64,000 nt of DNA from Aliamphritea ceti (GTDB lineage Bacteria; Pseudomonadota; Gammaproteobacteria; Pseudomonadales; Balneatricaceae). The notes under the pieces were generated by a model. That model was not told the origin of the DNA. It made no database searches and was given only the letters and a program-made list of their open reading frames with translations. Within the stretch, counting starts at the first letter, position 1. Each line of letters begins with the position of its first letter. Of this stretch, positions 41,566 through 51,098 are shown piece after piece. The position numbers and the translations under genes are program-made. The stretch covers positions 4,092,001 through 4,156,000 of the forward strand of contig NZ_AP025282.1 of assembly GCF_024347215.1 (NCBI RefSeq), read 5' to 3'.

Positions 41566-43044
41566 ATGAATAATAAAATTGCTAAGCCTGGCCTCATTAT
41601 GGCACTACTGCCAATAGTGTTGACCCTGGCTATTTTAGGCATTCAACTTTTCTACTTTGGGGACTTCACCCCTCACATCCCCTTAGCTATTGGCCTGGCA
41701 ATTACAGCCCTTATTGGCTGGTGCCGTGGTTACCGTTGGGATGATATCGAAGACGGCGCACTGCACGTTGTTCGCGTTGGCCTACCATCTATTGCCATTC
41801 TGATGACTGTTGGCATGATCGTTGGTATTTGGATTGCCAGCGGCACAGTCCCCCTATTGATTTACTACGGCCTGAAAATACTCAGCCCTGAAATATTCCT
41901 TGCTGCCAGCATGCTACTTTGCGCTGTGGTTTCGGTTTCTCTGGGTACTTCATGGGGAACAACAGGTACTGTCGGCCTGGCGCTGATGGGTATAGGTGCT
42001 GGTTTTGATATACCAATGTACTGGACGGCTGGCGCTGTTGTTTCCGGTGCATTTTTTGGCGACAAGATCTCACCATTATCAGATACAACCAATCTGGCAC
42101 CGGCGGTTACCGGGGTAAACCTGTTCGATCATATTCGTAACATGATGCCGACAACCGTTCCGGCTATGCTGATTGCGTTTGCCATCTATGCAACTGTTGG
42201 CTACACCCTGATCGGCTCTCAGCAGGTCGACTTCTCTAAAATTCAGAGCATCACTGGCGGCATTGAAGATAACTTCAACCTGTCGCTGCTACTGTTACTA
42301 CCGCCACTGGTAGTTATTGGTTTGGCACTGAAAAAAATGCCAGCATTACCCTCATTATTTGCAGGTGTGTTACTGGGCGCAGCTCTGGCGGTAACCGTTC
42401 AGGGCATATCCCTGCAAGATATCTTCAACTTCATGCATTCAGGCTACAAAATCGATACTGGTATAGCTGAAATTGACGGCCTGCTTAACCGTGGCGGCAT
42501 TACATCCATGACCTGGGTAATCACACTGGTACTGATTGCACTCAGCTTCGGCGGTGCACTGGAACGCACCCGCTGCCTGGAAACACTGATAGACGCTGTG
42601 GTAAGCCGTACTCAGAGCTTCTTCGGTCTGCAAGCCTCTGCGACGGGTTCTGCTGTTGCTACCAACCTTGTTGCGGGTGATCCATACCTGTCGATTGCTT
42701 TACCTGGTCGCATGTTTGCGCCAGCATACACTAAAGCAGGTTATTCAAAACTGAACCTTTCACGCGCAGTAGAAGAAGGTGGCACCCTGATATCACCGTT
42801 AGTCCCCTGGAATGCAGGTGGTGCATTTGTCATTACCGCTTTAGGTCTGGGTATTGGTGACGGCAACTTTGAGAATCTGTTGTACATCCCACTGGCGTTT
42901 GCTTGCTGGCTGTCGCCTCTGTTCGGATTGTTTTATGCAGCAACAGGACGTTTCTCGCCAAAAGCATCAGAACAGGAAATTGCTCAGGCTAATGCAGAAG
43001 AACATGATGCACTAAGCCTCCAAGAAGCTAAAACGGCAAGCTAA
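41566..43044 (+). CDS. nhaC: Na+/H+ antiporter NhaC
   Basis: This inner-membrane antiporter of 492 residues has about 11 hydrophobic helices. Conserved stretches include SLGTSWGTTGTVGLALMGIG, FFGDKISPLSDTTNLAPA and EEGGTLISPLVPWNAGGAFV. An in-frame ATG at 41413 adds 51 polar residues, but GGAG 8 nt before the ATG at 41566 and the immediate start of the membrane domain favour the shorter form. It exchanges sodium for protons, an asset in salt water. It is monocistronic with its own terminator. Confidence 0.93.
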   Translation: MNNKIAKPGLIMALLPIVLTLAILGIQLFYFGDFTPHIPLAIGLAITALIGWCRGYRWDDIEDGALHVVRVGLPSIAILMTVGMIVGIWIASGTVPLLIYYGLKILSPEIFLAASMLLCAVVSVSLGTSWGTTGTVGLALMGIGAGFDIPMYWTAGAVVSGAFFGDKISPLSDTTNLAPAVTGVNLFDHIRNMMPTTVPAMLIAFAIYATVGYTLIGSQQVDFSKIQSITGGIEDNFNLSLLLLLPPLVVIGLALKKMPALPSLFAGVLLGAALAVTVQGISLQDIFNFMHSGYKIDTGIAEIDGLLNRGGITSMTWVITLVLIALSFGGALERTRCLETLIDAVVSRTQSFFGLQASATGSAVATNLVAGDPYLSIALPGRMFAPAYTKAGYSKLNLSRAVEEGGTLISPLVPWNAGGAFVITALGLGIGDGNFENLLYIPLAFACWLSPLFGLFYAATGRFSPKASEQEIAQANAEEHDALSLQEAKTAS

Positions 43045-43099
43045 GTCAGCAACATCCTAACCGTCTTACTTATACACAGCTTTGTATAAGTTATTAGCC

Positions 43100-43126
43100 A
43101 ACGCCGTCTTTCTGACGGCGTTTCTT
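43100..43126 (+). terminator. Rho-independent terminator after nhaC
   Basis: AACGCCGTC pairs with GACGGCGTT around TTTCT and is followed by TCTTT. Confidence 0.87.
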
Positions 43127-43292
43127 TATATCGCCTAAAACTGAAACTAAGACAGACAACAACTCCATAATATTTTCCTTCCGGCCTGACCAATTGCTGG
43201 CCAGACTATCTCAAAGTGAATACCATGCGCCCTTGCTTCTATATCTCTGTCTATTTGTAACAACTTTTGTTTCATCACGTTTAAGGCGCATC

Positions 43293-43730
43293 ATGAAAGC
43301 ACTGATCCAACGGGTTAAATCTGCAGCAGTAGATATTCACGGCGAACGTCGTAGTGAAATTGGTACAGGTATTCTGGTGTTACTCGGCGTGGAAAGAACC
43401 GATACGACTGCTGATGCCGATAAGCTACTGAAGAAAGTACTGGGCTACCGGATATTCTCCGACAGCGACGGCAAGATGAACCTTAATGTACAACAGGCTG
43501 AAGGTGGCCTGCTGGTTGTTTCTCAGTTCACGCTAGTCGCCGATACCCGTAAAGGCATGCGACCCGGCTTTTCTTCCGGAGCATCACCGCAACTGGGTGA
43601 AGAACTTTACGATTACTTCGTTAAGCAAACCCGTGAACTTCATCATCAGGTAGGCACGGGACAGTTTGGTGCCGACATGCAGGTCAGCCTGGTAAATGAT
43701 GGCCCGGTTACTTTCATGCTGGAAAGCTAA
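43293..43730 (+). CDS. dtd: D-aminoacyl-tRNA deacylase
   Basis: This 145-residue dimeric enzyme hydrolyses D-aminoacyl-tRNAs and mischarged glycyl-tRNA, protecting translation. The start MKALIQRVKSAAVDIHG and the motifs SQFTL and GPVTF (cross-subunit active site) are diagnostic. Upstream in-frame codons from 43194 exist, but family alignment supports the ATG at 43293, preceded by AAGGCG. The AEC transporter follows 32 bp downstream. Confidence 0.96.
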   Translation: MKALIQRVKSAAVDIHGERRSEIGTGILVLLGVERTDTTADADKLLKKVLGYRIFSDSDGKMNLNVQQAEGGLLVVSQFTLVADTRKGMRPGFSSGASPQLGEELYDYFVKQTRELHHQVGTGQFGADMQVSLVNDGPVTFMLES

Positions 43731-43762
43731 ATGCACTATGGCCGATATGGATAACAGCCCTC

Positions 43763-44656
43763 ATGACTGACTCATACGCACTGGCAGAGCGGATTTTTCT
43801 CACAGTATTCCCATTGTTTACTATTGTGCTGTCCGGCTACCTTTACGGCCGTCTGAAAAATCCTGATATGCGGCTGGCTAATCAGCTGAACATGGACATC
43901 TTCGTTCCTGCCTTGCTGTTCTTTGTACTCTCCGCAAAATCCTTCGACTTGCCCGCCTTTAAAACCCTGGCATTAGGCGCAGCCATCATCATTATCGGTT
44001 CCGGATTATTACTATGGCCTCTGTGCCGGATATTTAAGATCGCACCGAAAACCTTCCTGCCACCAATGATGTTCAGTAACAGCGGTAACCTTGGACTACC
44101 GCTGATTTTATTGGCCTTTGGAGAACACGCGCTGCCCGCAGCGGTGGTGTTATTCATTGTCGAAATGACATTGCATTTCACCCTTGGCATTTACATGATG
44201 GACCCACGCACCAATCCATTAAAACTGCTGCGTATGCCCATCATCATAGCTACTATTGCAGGGCTGAGCTGGAGCAGTCTGGAACTGACTATGCCTGCAG
44301 GCATAGCAACCGCACTAGACATGCTCGGACAGATTTCAATCCCACTATTACTGTTCACTTTAGGCGTACGCCTCATCGACGTTGACTTCAGCGCCTGGCG
44401 AATAGGCGTACTGGGTGCCGTACTTTGCCCCGCTGTCGGCATTTTTATTGCCCTGCTGCTACAGCCACTGCTACAACTTGAAAGTGAGCAATATGCCTAC
44501 CTGCTGCTTTTCGGCGCATTACCCCCTGCGGTACTTAATTACATTGTTGCTGAACAGTTTAATCAGGAGCCCCGCCAAGTTGCTTCAATAGTACTGATCG
44601 GCAATATTGGCGCGCTACTTTTCATTCCTGCTACCTTATATTTCGTACTGCGCTAA
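43763..44656 (+). CDS. AEC family transporter
   Basis: This 297-residue membrane protein has about ten hydrophobic helices in two halves of five, the auxin-efflux-carrier layout. NQLNMDIFVPALLFFVLSAK and MFSNSGNLGLPLILLAFGEH are family marks. Relatives export malonate, malate or other small carboxylates; the substrate here is unknown. It lies 32 bp downstream of dtd and may be cotranscribed with it. Confidence 0.88.
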   Translation: MTDSYALAERIFLTVFPLFTIVLSGYLYGRLKNPDMRLANQLNMDIFVPALLFFVLSAKSFDLPAFKTLALGAAIIIIGSGLLLWPLCRIFKIAPKTFLPPMMFSNSGNLGLPLILLAFGEHALPAAVVLFIVEMTLHFTLGIYMMDPRTNPLKLLRMPIIIATIAGLSWSSLELTMPAGIATALDMLGQISIPLLLFTLGVRLIDVDFSAWRIGVLGAVLCPAVGIFIALLLQPLLQLESEQYAYLLLFGALPPAVLNYIVAEQFNQEPRQVASIVLIGNIGALLFIPATLYFVLR

Positions 44657-44770
44657 TCACTAAACTGCAGTTGTTATGCGGTTTGCTTTCTCTGTCAAAG
44701 CCCGCTGTAATAGCGCCAGTTTATTTTTTGGCGCTGTATATATATGCGCCCGCATAACCGGGTAACTCTC

Positions 44771-46081
44771 ATGACATCTATTACCACAACAGACCTCAGT
44801 TTCGACCAGCAACACATCTGGCACCCATACTCTTCTATGATCAATCCGCCTTCTATGTATCCGGTGGTATCTGCAGAAGGCGTACGCATCAAACTGGAAG
44901 ACGGTCGTGAACTGATTGATGGCATGGCCTCCTGGTGGTCAGTTATTCACGGCTACAACCATCCGGAACTGAATCAGGCAGCTCATGAGCAAATCGATAA
45001 AATGTCTCATGTTATGTTTGGCGGTATTACCCATCAGCCAGCGATTGAGCTGGCAAAACAGCTGGTAGAAATGACACCGGCTAATCTGGACAAGGTTTTC
45101 CTTGCTGATTCAGGTTCTGTCGCCGTTGAAGTCGCCATTAAAATGGCGATTCAGTACTGGCACGCACGCCGCGCAAATGAAGGCAAAACCAATACCAAGC
45201 ACAAATTACTGACTATTCGTAATGGCTATCACGGCGATACTTTTGGTGCGATGTCGGTGTGTGACCCGATTAACGGTATGCACGAAATTTTTACTGAAGT
45301 ACTGCCCAAGCACTTCTTTGCCCCGGCACCACAGACAGGCTTTGATCAGCAATGGGATGAAGCTGACTGCTCTGAACTTAAACGCCTTTTTGCTGAGCAT
45401 CATCAGGAAATCGCGGCACTAATACTAGAACCCATAGTGCAAGGCGCTGGCGGCATGCGCTTCTATTCACCGGAGTATCTGAAAACTGCCAGACAACTGT
45501 GTGATGAATACGACGTACTGCTGATTGCCGACGAAATCGCCACAGGCTTTGCCCGTAGTGGCGCCCTCTTTGCCTGCGATCATGCCGGTATATCACCGGA
45601 TATTATGTGTCTGGGTAAAGCGATTACCGGAGGTTACATGACTCTGGCTGCGACGCTGACATCCAGCCATATTGGGGAAACTATTTCTTCAGGTGGCGCG
45701 GGTTGCTTTATGCACGGCCCAACCTTTATGGGCAACCCTCTGGCATGTGCCGTGGCCAACACCAGCCTGAAATTACTCCGTGAATCCGACTGGAAAGCGA
45801 ATACCCAGCGTATACAGCAGCAGCTTGAAGCAGGTCTTTCACCATGCCGCGAACTTAATTCAGTTGCACAAGTGCGCTGCCTCGGCGCTATAGGCGTTGT
45901 TGAAATGAAACAGCCGGTGGATGCCCGTCGTATTCAGCAGGCATTTGTAGACGCTGGCGTTTGGGTAAGACCATTTGGTAAGCTGGTATATGTGATGCCA
46001 CCCTATATTATGAGCAATGAGGACCTGGCAATTCTCACCGGTGCTATGCATCAGGTGCTGGTGAAGATGGAAAACAGTTAA
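44771..46081 (+). CDS. bioA: adenosylmethionine-8-amino-7-oxononanoate aminotransferase
   Basis: This 436-residue PLP-dependent class III aminotransferase makes 7,8-diaminopelargonate in biotin synthesis, with S-adenosylmethionine as amino donor. Visible are IWHPYSSMINPP, MASWWSVIHGYNHPELN, YHGDTFGAMSVCD, IADEIATGFARSG and the PLP lysine in CLGKAITGGYM (about residue 282). The ATG at 44771 matches the family start; an in-frame ATG at 44744 is less likely. No other bio genes are adjacent, so this bioA stands apart from bioBFCD. Confidence 0.95.
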   Translation: MTSITTTDLSFDQQHIWHPYSSMINPPSMYPVVSAEGVRIKLEDGRELIDGMASWWSVIHGYNHPELNQAAHEQIDKMSHVMFGGITHQPAIELAKQLVEMTPANLDKVFLADSGSVAVEVAIKMAIQYWHARRANEGKTNTKHKLLTIRNGYHGDTFGAMSVCDPINGMHEIFTEVLPKHFFAPAPQTGFDQQWDEADCSELKRLFAEHHQEIAALILEPIVQGAGGMRFYSPEYLKTARQLCDEYDVLLIADEIATGFARSGALFACDHAGISPDIMCLGKAITGGYMTLAATLTSSHIGETISSGGAGCFMHGPTFMGNPLACAVANTSLKLLRESDWKANTQRIQQQLEAGLSPCRELNSVAQVRCLGAIGVVEMKQPVDARRIQQAFVDAGVWVRPFGKLVYVMPPYIMSNEDLAILTGAMHQVLVKMENS

Positions 46082-46128
46082 TTTAAAATCATAACGCCAG
46101 GGAACACTATTCTGCACGGAGTTAGCTT

Positions 46129-46560
46129 ATGGCCCGTATAAAAATAGACATGCCCGATAACTACAGCTTCAGCACTGATATGCCAGTACGTATCAGTGAC
46201 ATAAACTACGGCGGACATTTAGGTAATGACGCCGTTTTATCTATGATTCACGAAGCCAGAGTGCGTTACCTAGCCAGCTTTAACTACACCGAAATGGATG
46301 TCGAAGGTTTAGGCATCATCATGACTGACTCAGCCATTGTGTATAAAGCCGAAAGCTTTCATGGCGAGCAAATACAAATCGATATTGCAGTCGGAGATTT
46401 TAACAAATACGGCTGTGATATTTTTTATCTGTTAACCAACAAACAAACCGCTGTTGAGATTGCTCATGCTAAAACAGGGATTGTTTTCTTCGACTATGAA
46501 ACCCGCAAAGTAACGGCCACACCGCAATCCTTCCAGGATAACATCCGCAAAGATACTTAA
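46129..46560 (+). CDS. hotdog-fold acyl-CoA thioesterase family protein
   Basis: The 143-residue protein has the 4HBT hotdog pattern: VRISDINYGGHLGNDAVLSM carries the Asp and the Gly-His-Leu turn at the active-site helix, followed by IHEARVRYL and central strands. The product probably hydrolyses an acyl-CoA or acyl-ACP thioester; the substrate is unknown. It starts 47 bp after bioA, so an operon is possible, and is closed by a hairpin terminator. Confidence 0.82.
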   Translation: MARIKIDMPDNYSFSTDMPVRISDINYGGHLGNDAVLSMIHEARVRYLASFNYTEMDVEGLGIIMTDSAIVYKAESFHGEQIQIDIAVGDFNKYGCDIFYLLTNKQTAVEIAHAKTGIVFFDYETRKVTATPQSFQDNIRKDT

Positions 46561-46571
46561 TGAATTCATTC

Positions 46572-46604
46572 GGCCGGAGCTACCGCTGCCGGCCTCTCTT
46601 TTTT
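46572..46604 (+). terminator. Rho-independent terminator after the thioesterase gene
   Basis: GGCCGG and CCGGCC pair around an 11-base loop, followed by TCTCTTTTTT. Confidence 0.82.
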
Positions 46605-46720
46605 ACTCCCGCATAACAACTGCTTATTTCTATCCACAGGAATATTTCAGGCATTTTTAAACAGCGCTTTTAAAACTGCACCTTTACCGACAAAAATTTT
46701 TTTTACTGCGACATAAGCTT

Positions 46721-46743
46721 TATTAATAATAATTATCATTTGC
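46721..46743 (+). promoter_or_regulatory. Fur-box-like sequence upstream of the YdeP-type gene
   Basis: TTAATAATAATTATCATTTGC closely resembles the Fur consensus and the boxes at 13474-13518. It lies about 85 bp before the start codon, in a likely promoter region. Confidence 0.6.
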
Positions 46744-46828
46744 AAATCACTGTCAGTTTCTGTAAAAGTAGCGCCATTTCTATGCTCAGCCGTTTCATGC
46801 GGCAATAATAATTCCTAAAGGAACCATA

Positions 46829-49153
46829 ATGGCCAAAAAGAAGATCGCCACCTATAAAGGCTCAGCCGGTGGCTGGGGGGCGCTCGCCAGTACATCCAGG
46901 CATTTGCTGAAAAGCGAAAACCCGGTTAAAAATATCCGCAGCCTGATGCGTACTAACCAACACAAAGGTTTTGATTGCCCGGGTTGCGCCTGGGGTGATC
47001 AGAAATCTGGCCACAAAGTAAGCTTCTGTGAAAACGGCGCCAAAGCTGTTAACTGGGAAGCCACTGCTAAAAAAGTCGGGGCTGACTTTTTTGCAAAAAA
47101 CACCGTGAGCTATCTGGATACTCAGACTGACTATTTTCTGGAATACCAGGGTCGCCTGACCGAACCACTTCGCTATAACAGTGAAACGGATCACTATGAG
47201 CCAATTAACTGGGACTCAGCCTTTCAGCTGATCGCACGCCACCTGAATGCTCTGGAATCTCCTGATCATGCCGAGTTTTATACCTCGGGCCGCGCCAGTA
47301 ACGAAGCTGCATTCCTGTATCAGCTATTTGTCCGTAGCTACGGTACCAATAACTTCCCTGACTGCTCCAATATGTGCCACGAGGCCAGTGGTGTTGCACT
47401 CAAGGAAACCATTGGCGTAGGTAAAGGCACAGTCACAATGGATGACTTTGCTCAGGCTGATGCAATCTTCGTATTCGGTCAGAACCCTGGCACCAACCAC
47501 CCGCGTATGCTGGATACTCTGCGACAGGCTTCCAAGCGTGGCGCAACTATTGTCAGCTTCAATAACCTGCGCGAACGCGGTCTGGAACGTTTTACCAATC
47601 CGCAAAAACCTATGGAAATGCTGACCAACGGTTACACCGAAATCAGTAAGCATTACTACACGCCAAAACTTGGCGGTGATATGGCTCTGGTACGCGGTAT
47701 TATCAAAGCATTGCTGGAACTGGATCAGGAACGTCTGTCGATGGGCAAAAATAGCCTCCTCGATCACAACTTCCTGGCTCAGCATGCTGAAGGTGTCGAC
47801 ACCTACCTTGAACTGGTTAAAGCCTCTGACTGGACGGTACTTGAAGAACAGTCCGGTATTAGCCGCGAAGACATGTTCAAAGTTGCCGGTATCTACGCCC
47901 GTTCCGAACGGGTTATTTGCAGTTGGGCAATGGGTCTGACCCAGCACAAACACTCAGTAGCAATTCTGCAGGAGATCGTCAACTTGCTGCTGTTACGCGG
48001 CAATATTGGCAAACCCGGTGCAGGCGCCTGTCCGGTGCGTGGCCACAGTAATGTTCAGGGCGACCGCACCGTCGGCATCGATGAAAAAGCACCTAAGCCT
48101 CTGATCGATAAAATGGAAGCGGTATTCAAAACACCGATGCCACGGGAACGGGGCCACAATGCGATTCAGGCCGTGCAAGCTATGCTGAAAGGCGAAAGTA
48201 AGGTATTTATCGGCATGGGCGGTAACTTTGCGGCGGCCATGTCTGATACCGACGCTACCCGCCAGGCATTGCGTAACTGTAGCCTGACAGTCAACGTCAG
48301 TACTAAACTGAACCGCTGCCACCTGACACCTGGTCAGGACTCACTGATCCTGCCTTGTCTGGGCCGTACCGAGGTTGATGAAACCGTTACTGGAGAGCAA
48401 CGTATCACCGTTGAAGATTCAATGTGTATGGTGCACAGCTCCGGTGGTGTATTACCGCCAGCCAGCGATCAGTTAAAATCTGAAGTTAATATTATCGCCA
48501 ATATTGCCCAGAAGACACTGGGTAATCATCCGGTTGACTGGTTGCACCTGGCTGAAGATAACAACCGCATCCGTTCGCTGATCGAAGCCTGTGTTCCGGG
48601 TTTCCACGACTTCAATGAACGCCTGGAACAACCAGGTGGTTTCTATCTTGGAAATACTGCGGCACAACGCATCTGGATGACTGAGAATCGTCGTGCAAAT
48701 GTAATGAGCAACCCATTACCGGAACAGCTCATTGCTGATCAGATTCAGCAGCAAACGGCACCGGAAGGCACTGAAATTTTCACCTTGCAGACACTGCGTT
48801 CGCATGATCAGTACAACACGACCGTTTATGGCTATAACGACCGTTACCGCGGTGTCAAAGGCATTCGTAAAGTTGTCTTCATGCACCAGGACGATATGGA
48901 CAAGCTGGGCCTGAATACTGATCAGGAAATCACCCTGACGTCCCACTGGCACGATGGCAGCGAACGTTCTGTGAGCGGTTTTAAAGCGGTTGCCTACGAT
49001 ATCCCGAAAGGCAACATGGCCGCCTACTATCCGGAAACCAACCCACTGGTACCGCTGGACAGCTACGGCGACCGCAGCTTTACGCCAACCTCTAAGGCCA
49101 TTGCGATCAGCCTGAAAGCTGATAACAAAAGCAATGCAATCAAGCTAGGCTAA
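46829..49153 (+). CDS. FdhF/YdeP family molybdopterin oxidoreductase
   Basis: This 774-residue cytoplasmic protein is related to formate dehydrogenase alpha subunits. Near the N-terminus CPGCAWGDQKSGHKVSFC holds a CxxC and a later Cys that may bind an iron-sulfur cluster. The pterin-binding core follows (YTSGRASNEAAFLYQLFVRS, FGQNPGTNHPRM, GACPVRGHSNVQGDRTVG), and the C-terminal molybdopterin-dinucleotide domain begins near LQTLRSHDQYNTTVYGYNDR. The substrate is unknown; E. coli YdeP is tied to acid resistance. A Fur-box-like site lies upstream. It is monocistronic between two terminators. Confidence 0.92.
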   Translation: MAKKKIATYKGSAGGWGALASTSRHLLKSENPVKNIRSLMRTNQHKGFDCPGCAWGDQKSGHKVSFCENGAKAVNWEATAKKVGADFFAKNTVSYLDTQTDYFLEYQGRLTEPLRYNSETDHYEPINWDSAFQLIARHLNALESPDHAEFYTSGRASNEAAFLYQLFVRSYGTNNFPDCSNMCHEASGVALKETIGVGKGTVTMDDFAQADAIFVFGQNPGTNHPRMLDTLRQASKRGATIVSFNNLRERGLERFTNPQKPMEMLTNGYTEISKHYYTPKLGGDMALVRGIIKALLELDQERLSMGKNSLLDHNFLAQHAEGVDTYLELVKASDWTVLEEQSGISREDMFKVAGIYARSERVICSWAMGLTQHKHSVAILQEIVNLLLLRGNIGKPGAGACPVRGHSNVQGDRTVGIDEKAPKPLIDKMEAVFKTPMPRERGHNAIQAVQAMLKGESKVFIGMGGNFAAAMSDTDATRQALRNCSLTVNVSTKLNRCHLTPGQDSLILPCLGRTEVDETVTGEQRITVEDSMCMVHSSGGVLPPASDQLKSEVNIIANIAQKTLGNHPVDWLHLAEDNNRIRSLIEACVPGFHDFNERLEQPGGFYLGNTAAQRIWMTENRRANVMSNPLPEQLIADQIQQQTAPEGTEIFTLQTLRSHDQYNTTVYGYNDRYRGVKGIRKVVFMHQDDMDKLGLNTDQEITLTSHWHDGSERSVSGFKAVAYDIPKGNMAAYYPETNPLVPLDSYGDRSFTPTSKAIAISLKADNKSNAIKLG

Positions 49154-49159
49154 AATACT

Positions 49160-49189
49160 CAGGCCCGGCTAAAAACCGGGCCTGCTTTT
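49160..49189 (+). terminator. Rho-independent terminator after the YdeP-type gene
   Basis: CAGGCCCGG pairs with CCGGGCCTG around a seven-base loop, followed by CTTTT. Confidence 0.88.
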
Positions 49190-49369
49190 CAGTATCTATA
49201 GCCTCTTGCTAACACACTCTTATCTGACGAAATCTCAAACTTTTCTATTTACCCTTAATTCAAAATTATCAGCCTAAGAAAAACGACTCCCCTACCAGCC
49301 GTGATATTATGCTTTCTCGCTGCCCCTATTCTGGTAACACCAGAAAACCTTCAAGAAAGCAGAACAGAT

Positions 49370-50002
49370 ATGCAATTTTTTCAGCAACGCCGTCTTAGCA
49401 AACTTCGCCAAAGCATTCTTGACGGCGACATTATGGCTGTCAAAAAACAGCTGAAAAAACTCGCGTCAGATAACGAAGAAACACTCGTTCTGGACACTGA
49501 TTCAGGGAACATATCCCCTCAGGAATTAGCGATTCGCAGCAATCAGCCACAGGTACTAGAGCACCTTCTCCAGGCTGGATTCACTGCGAATAATACTGAC
49601 AGCCAACAGCAACCACTGCTATATCTGGCATTACAGCAAGAACAAAGTCTGGCGCTGATAACCGTACTATTACAGGCTGGCGCAGTGACCGAACCTGGCA
49701 ACCTAAGCGGGCAACTCCCGGAAACAGCTTTACTGGCCTGCTTCAAATATCAGGTCAGCCCACTGACATTGCATATCAGCCGCCTGGCTGAACAGGGCGC
49801 TAACCTGCAGCATACTGATAAACAGGGGAATAACCTGTTACATCAGGCCCTGCAGCTGGAAGACCAGAATCTGATTCAACTGCTGATTTCCAGTGATCTG
49901 AGCATGGTAGACCTATCTCCGGAAACTTACTCCCCTGCTATATTCGCCTACGCAAAACGCTGCGCTGAAGACCTGCGGGTACGCCGCCTGATGATGGGAT
50001 AA
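49370..50002 (+). CDS. ankyrin-repeat-like protein
   Basis: The 210-residue soluble protein has about four ankyrin-type repeats. SPQELAIRSNQPQVLEHLLQ, QPLLYLALQQEQSLALITVL, the CFKYQVSPLTLHISRLAEQG region and GNNLLHQALQLEDQNLIQLL each show the A..L.....LL helix pair. An in-frame start at 49301 would add a short hydrophobic stretch that might be a signal peptide. The ATG at 49370 is preferred, though not decisively. It probably mediates protein contacts; no partner can be named. Confidence 0.7.
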   Translation: MQFFQQRRLSKLRQSILDGDIMAVKKQLKKLASDNEETLVLDTDSGNISPQELAIRSNQPQVLEHLLQAGFTANNTDSQQQPLLYLALQQEQSLALITVLLQAGAVTEPGNLSGQLPETALLACFKYQVSPLTLHISRLAEQGANLQHTDKQGNNLLHQALQLEDQNLIQLLISSDLSMVDLSPETYSPAIFAYAKRCAEDLRVRRLMMG

Positions 50003-50021
50003 CGGTGACGGGTAACTGAAA

Positions 50022-50053
50022 CAAAAACGCCCCGGCATTTGCCAGAGCGTTAT
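50022..50053 (-). terminator. Rho-independent terminator after the first RidA gene
   Basis: On the minus strand AACGCTCTGGCA pairs with TGCCGGGGCGTT, followed by TTTTG. Confidence 0.78.
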
Positions 50054-50073
50054 TAATAATCAGTGCCGTAGAA

Positions 50074-50427
50074 TCACTTTTTAACAGCTGCAATCACAGA
50101 TATTTCAAATAACAATTCCTGACGCGCCATACGGGCTTCAACACAGGCACGGGCTGGTGCATAACCTGTTGGTACCCATGGGTTCCAGATTTCATTCATC
50201 GCTGCAAAGTCTTTCATGTCCCGCAGATAAATAGTTGCAGACAGTATATGCTCGCGGTCACTGCCTGCCTCGATTAACAAAGCATCAACCTTATCTAAGG
50301 TTGTCTGAGTCTGCTCCTGAATACCTGCAGACGCGTCCGCCGCTACCTGACCACACAAGTAGACAGTATCGTTATGAATTACAATGCGGCTGGAGCGTTC
50401 GTTGGTACCCTGGCGTTCAATAGTCAT
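50074..50427 (-). CDS. RidA family protein, paralogue 1
   Basis: The 117-residue trimeric-type RidA fold protein. VYLCGQVAADASA, TIYLRDMKDFAAMN and the ligand-binding arginine in APARACVEARMARQELLFEI are visible. RidA enzymes deaminate reactive enamine/imine intermediates; this subgroup is not proven to. The ATG at 50427 gives the same start (MTIER) as its neighbour. It is the downstream member of a tandem pair of close paralogues whose terminators and upstream sequences are also alike. Confidence 0.9.
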   Translation of the reverse strand: MTIERQGTNERSSRIVIHNDTVYLCGQVAADASAGIQEQTQTTLDKVDALLIEAGSDREHILSATIYLRDMKDFAAMNEIWNPWVPTGYAPARACVEARMARQELLFEISVIAAVKK

Positions 50428-50525
50428 GTGTGTTTCCGAAATCTGTGAGTTATCAGTCAAAGGACTACAGTTTACCTTCTCACCAGCGGGTTGCCAGCCT
50501 GATTATTCTAAAATTCACATGCAGA

Positions 50526-50560
50526 AACAAAAACGCCCCGGCGACTGCCAGGGCGTTTGC
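50526..50560 (-). terminator. Rho-independent terminator after the second RidA gene
   Basis: AAACGCCCCGGC and GCCAGGGCGTTT pair around GACT. On the minus strand the stem is followed by TTTGTTTC. It closely resembles the hairpin at 50022-50053. Confidence 0.8.
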
Positions 50561-50592
50561 TTACGATAATAGCTATCGCTAAAGCTGTAATT

Positions 50593-50946
50593 TTATTGCT
50601 TTTCAGCAGCAACCACAGAGATCTCAACCAGTAATTCCGGACGCGCCATACGGGCTTCAACACATGCGCGTGCAGGTGCATGGCCAGCAGGAACCCAGGC
50701 ATCCCATACTTCATTCATTGCAGCAAAGTCTTTCATATCGCGAACGTAGATAGTTGCAGACAGCATATTCTCACGATCGCTACCAGCTTGCTCCAGCAAT
50801 ACGTCGACTTTATCCAACATTGTCTGAGTCTGTTCTTTGATATCTGCAGAAGCATCTGCAGCTACCTGACCACACAGGTAAACAGTTCCGTTATGTTTGA
50901 CGATGCGGCTCATGCGCTGCTGGGTTTCTAGGCGTTCGATAGTCAT
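50593..50946 (-). CDS. RidA family protein, paralogue 2
   Basis: The 117-residue protein is the same length as paralogue 1 and collinear with it along its whole length (VYLCGQVAADASADI, ATIYVRDMKDFAAMNEVW, APARACVEARMARPELLVEI). Differences cluster near residues 6-18 and at scattered surface positions. The key Arg and the hydrophobic pocket are kept, so both copies look functional. Each copy has its own terminator and a related leader (TTTCCGAA.TCTG..AGTTATCA pattern after the start), evidence of a duplication that included control regions. Confidence 0.9.
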   Translation of the reverse strand: MTIERLETQQRMSRIVKHNGTVYLCGQVAADASADIKEQTQTMLDKVDVLLEQAGSDRENMLSATIYVRDMKDFAAMNEVWDAWVPAGHAPARACVEARMARPELLVEISVVAAEKQ

Positions 50947-51098
50947 ATGTCTTTCCGAAGTCTGAAGTTATCAATCAAAGCGCAATAGTTTACCTGCTAA
51001 ACATTAACTTTCCAGCGCGATCACTTCAAAATTAGCGAGCAAAACAGATGATAAAACCGAACACTCAGAACAGAACAGAAAATAAGAAGGAAGAGGCG

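Noticed and set aside
47324..47953. A 209-codon frame opposite the YdeP-type gene
   Set aside because: It is an antisense shadow of a conserved oxidoreductase without a start signal or a protein-like domain pattern.
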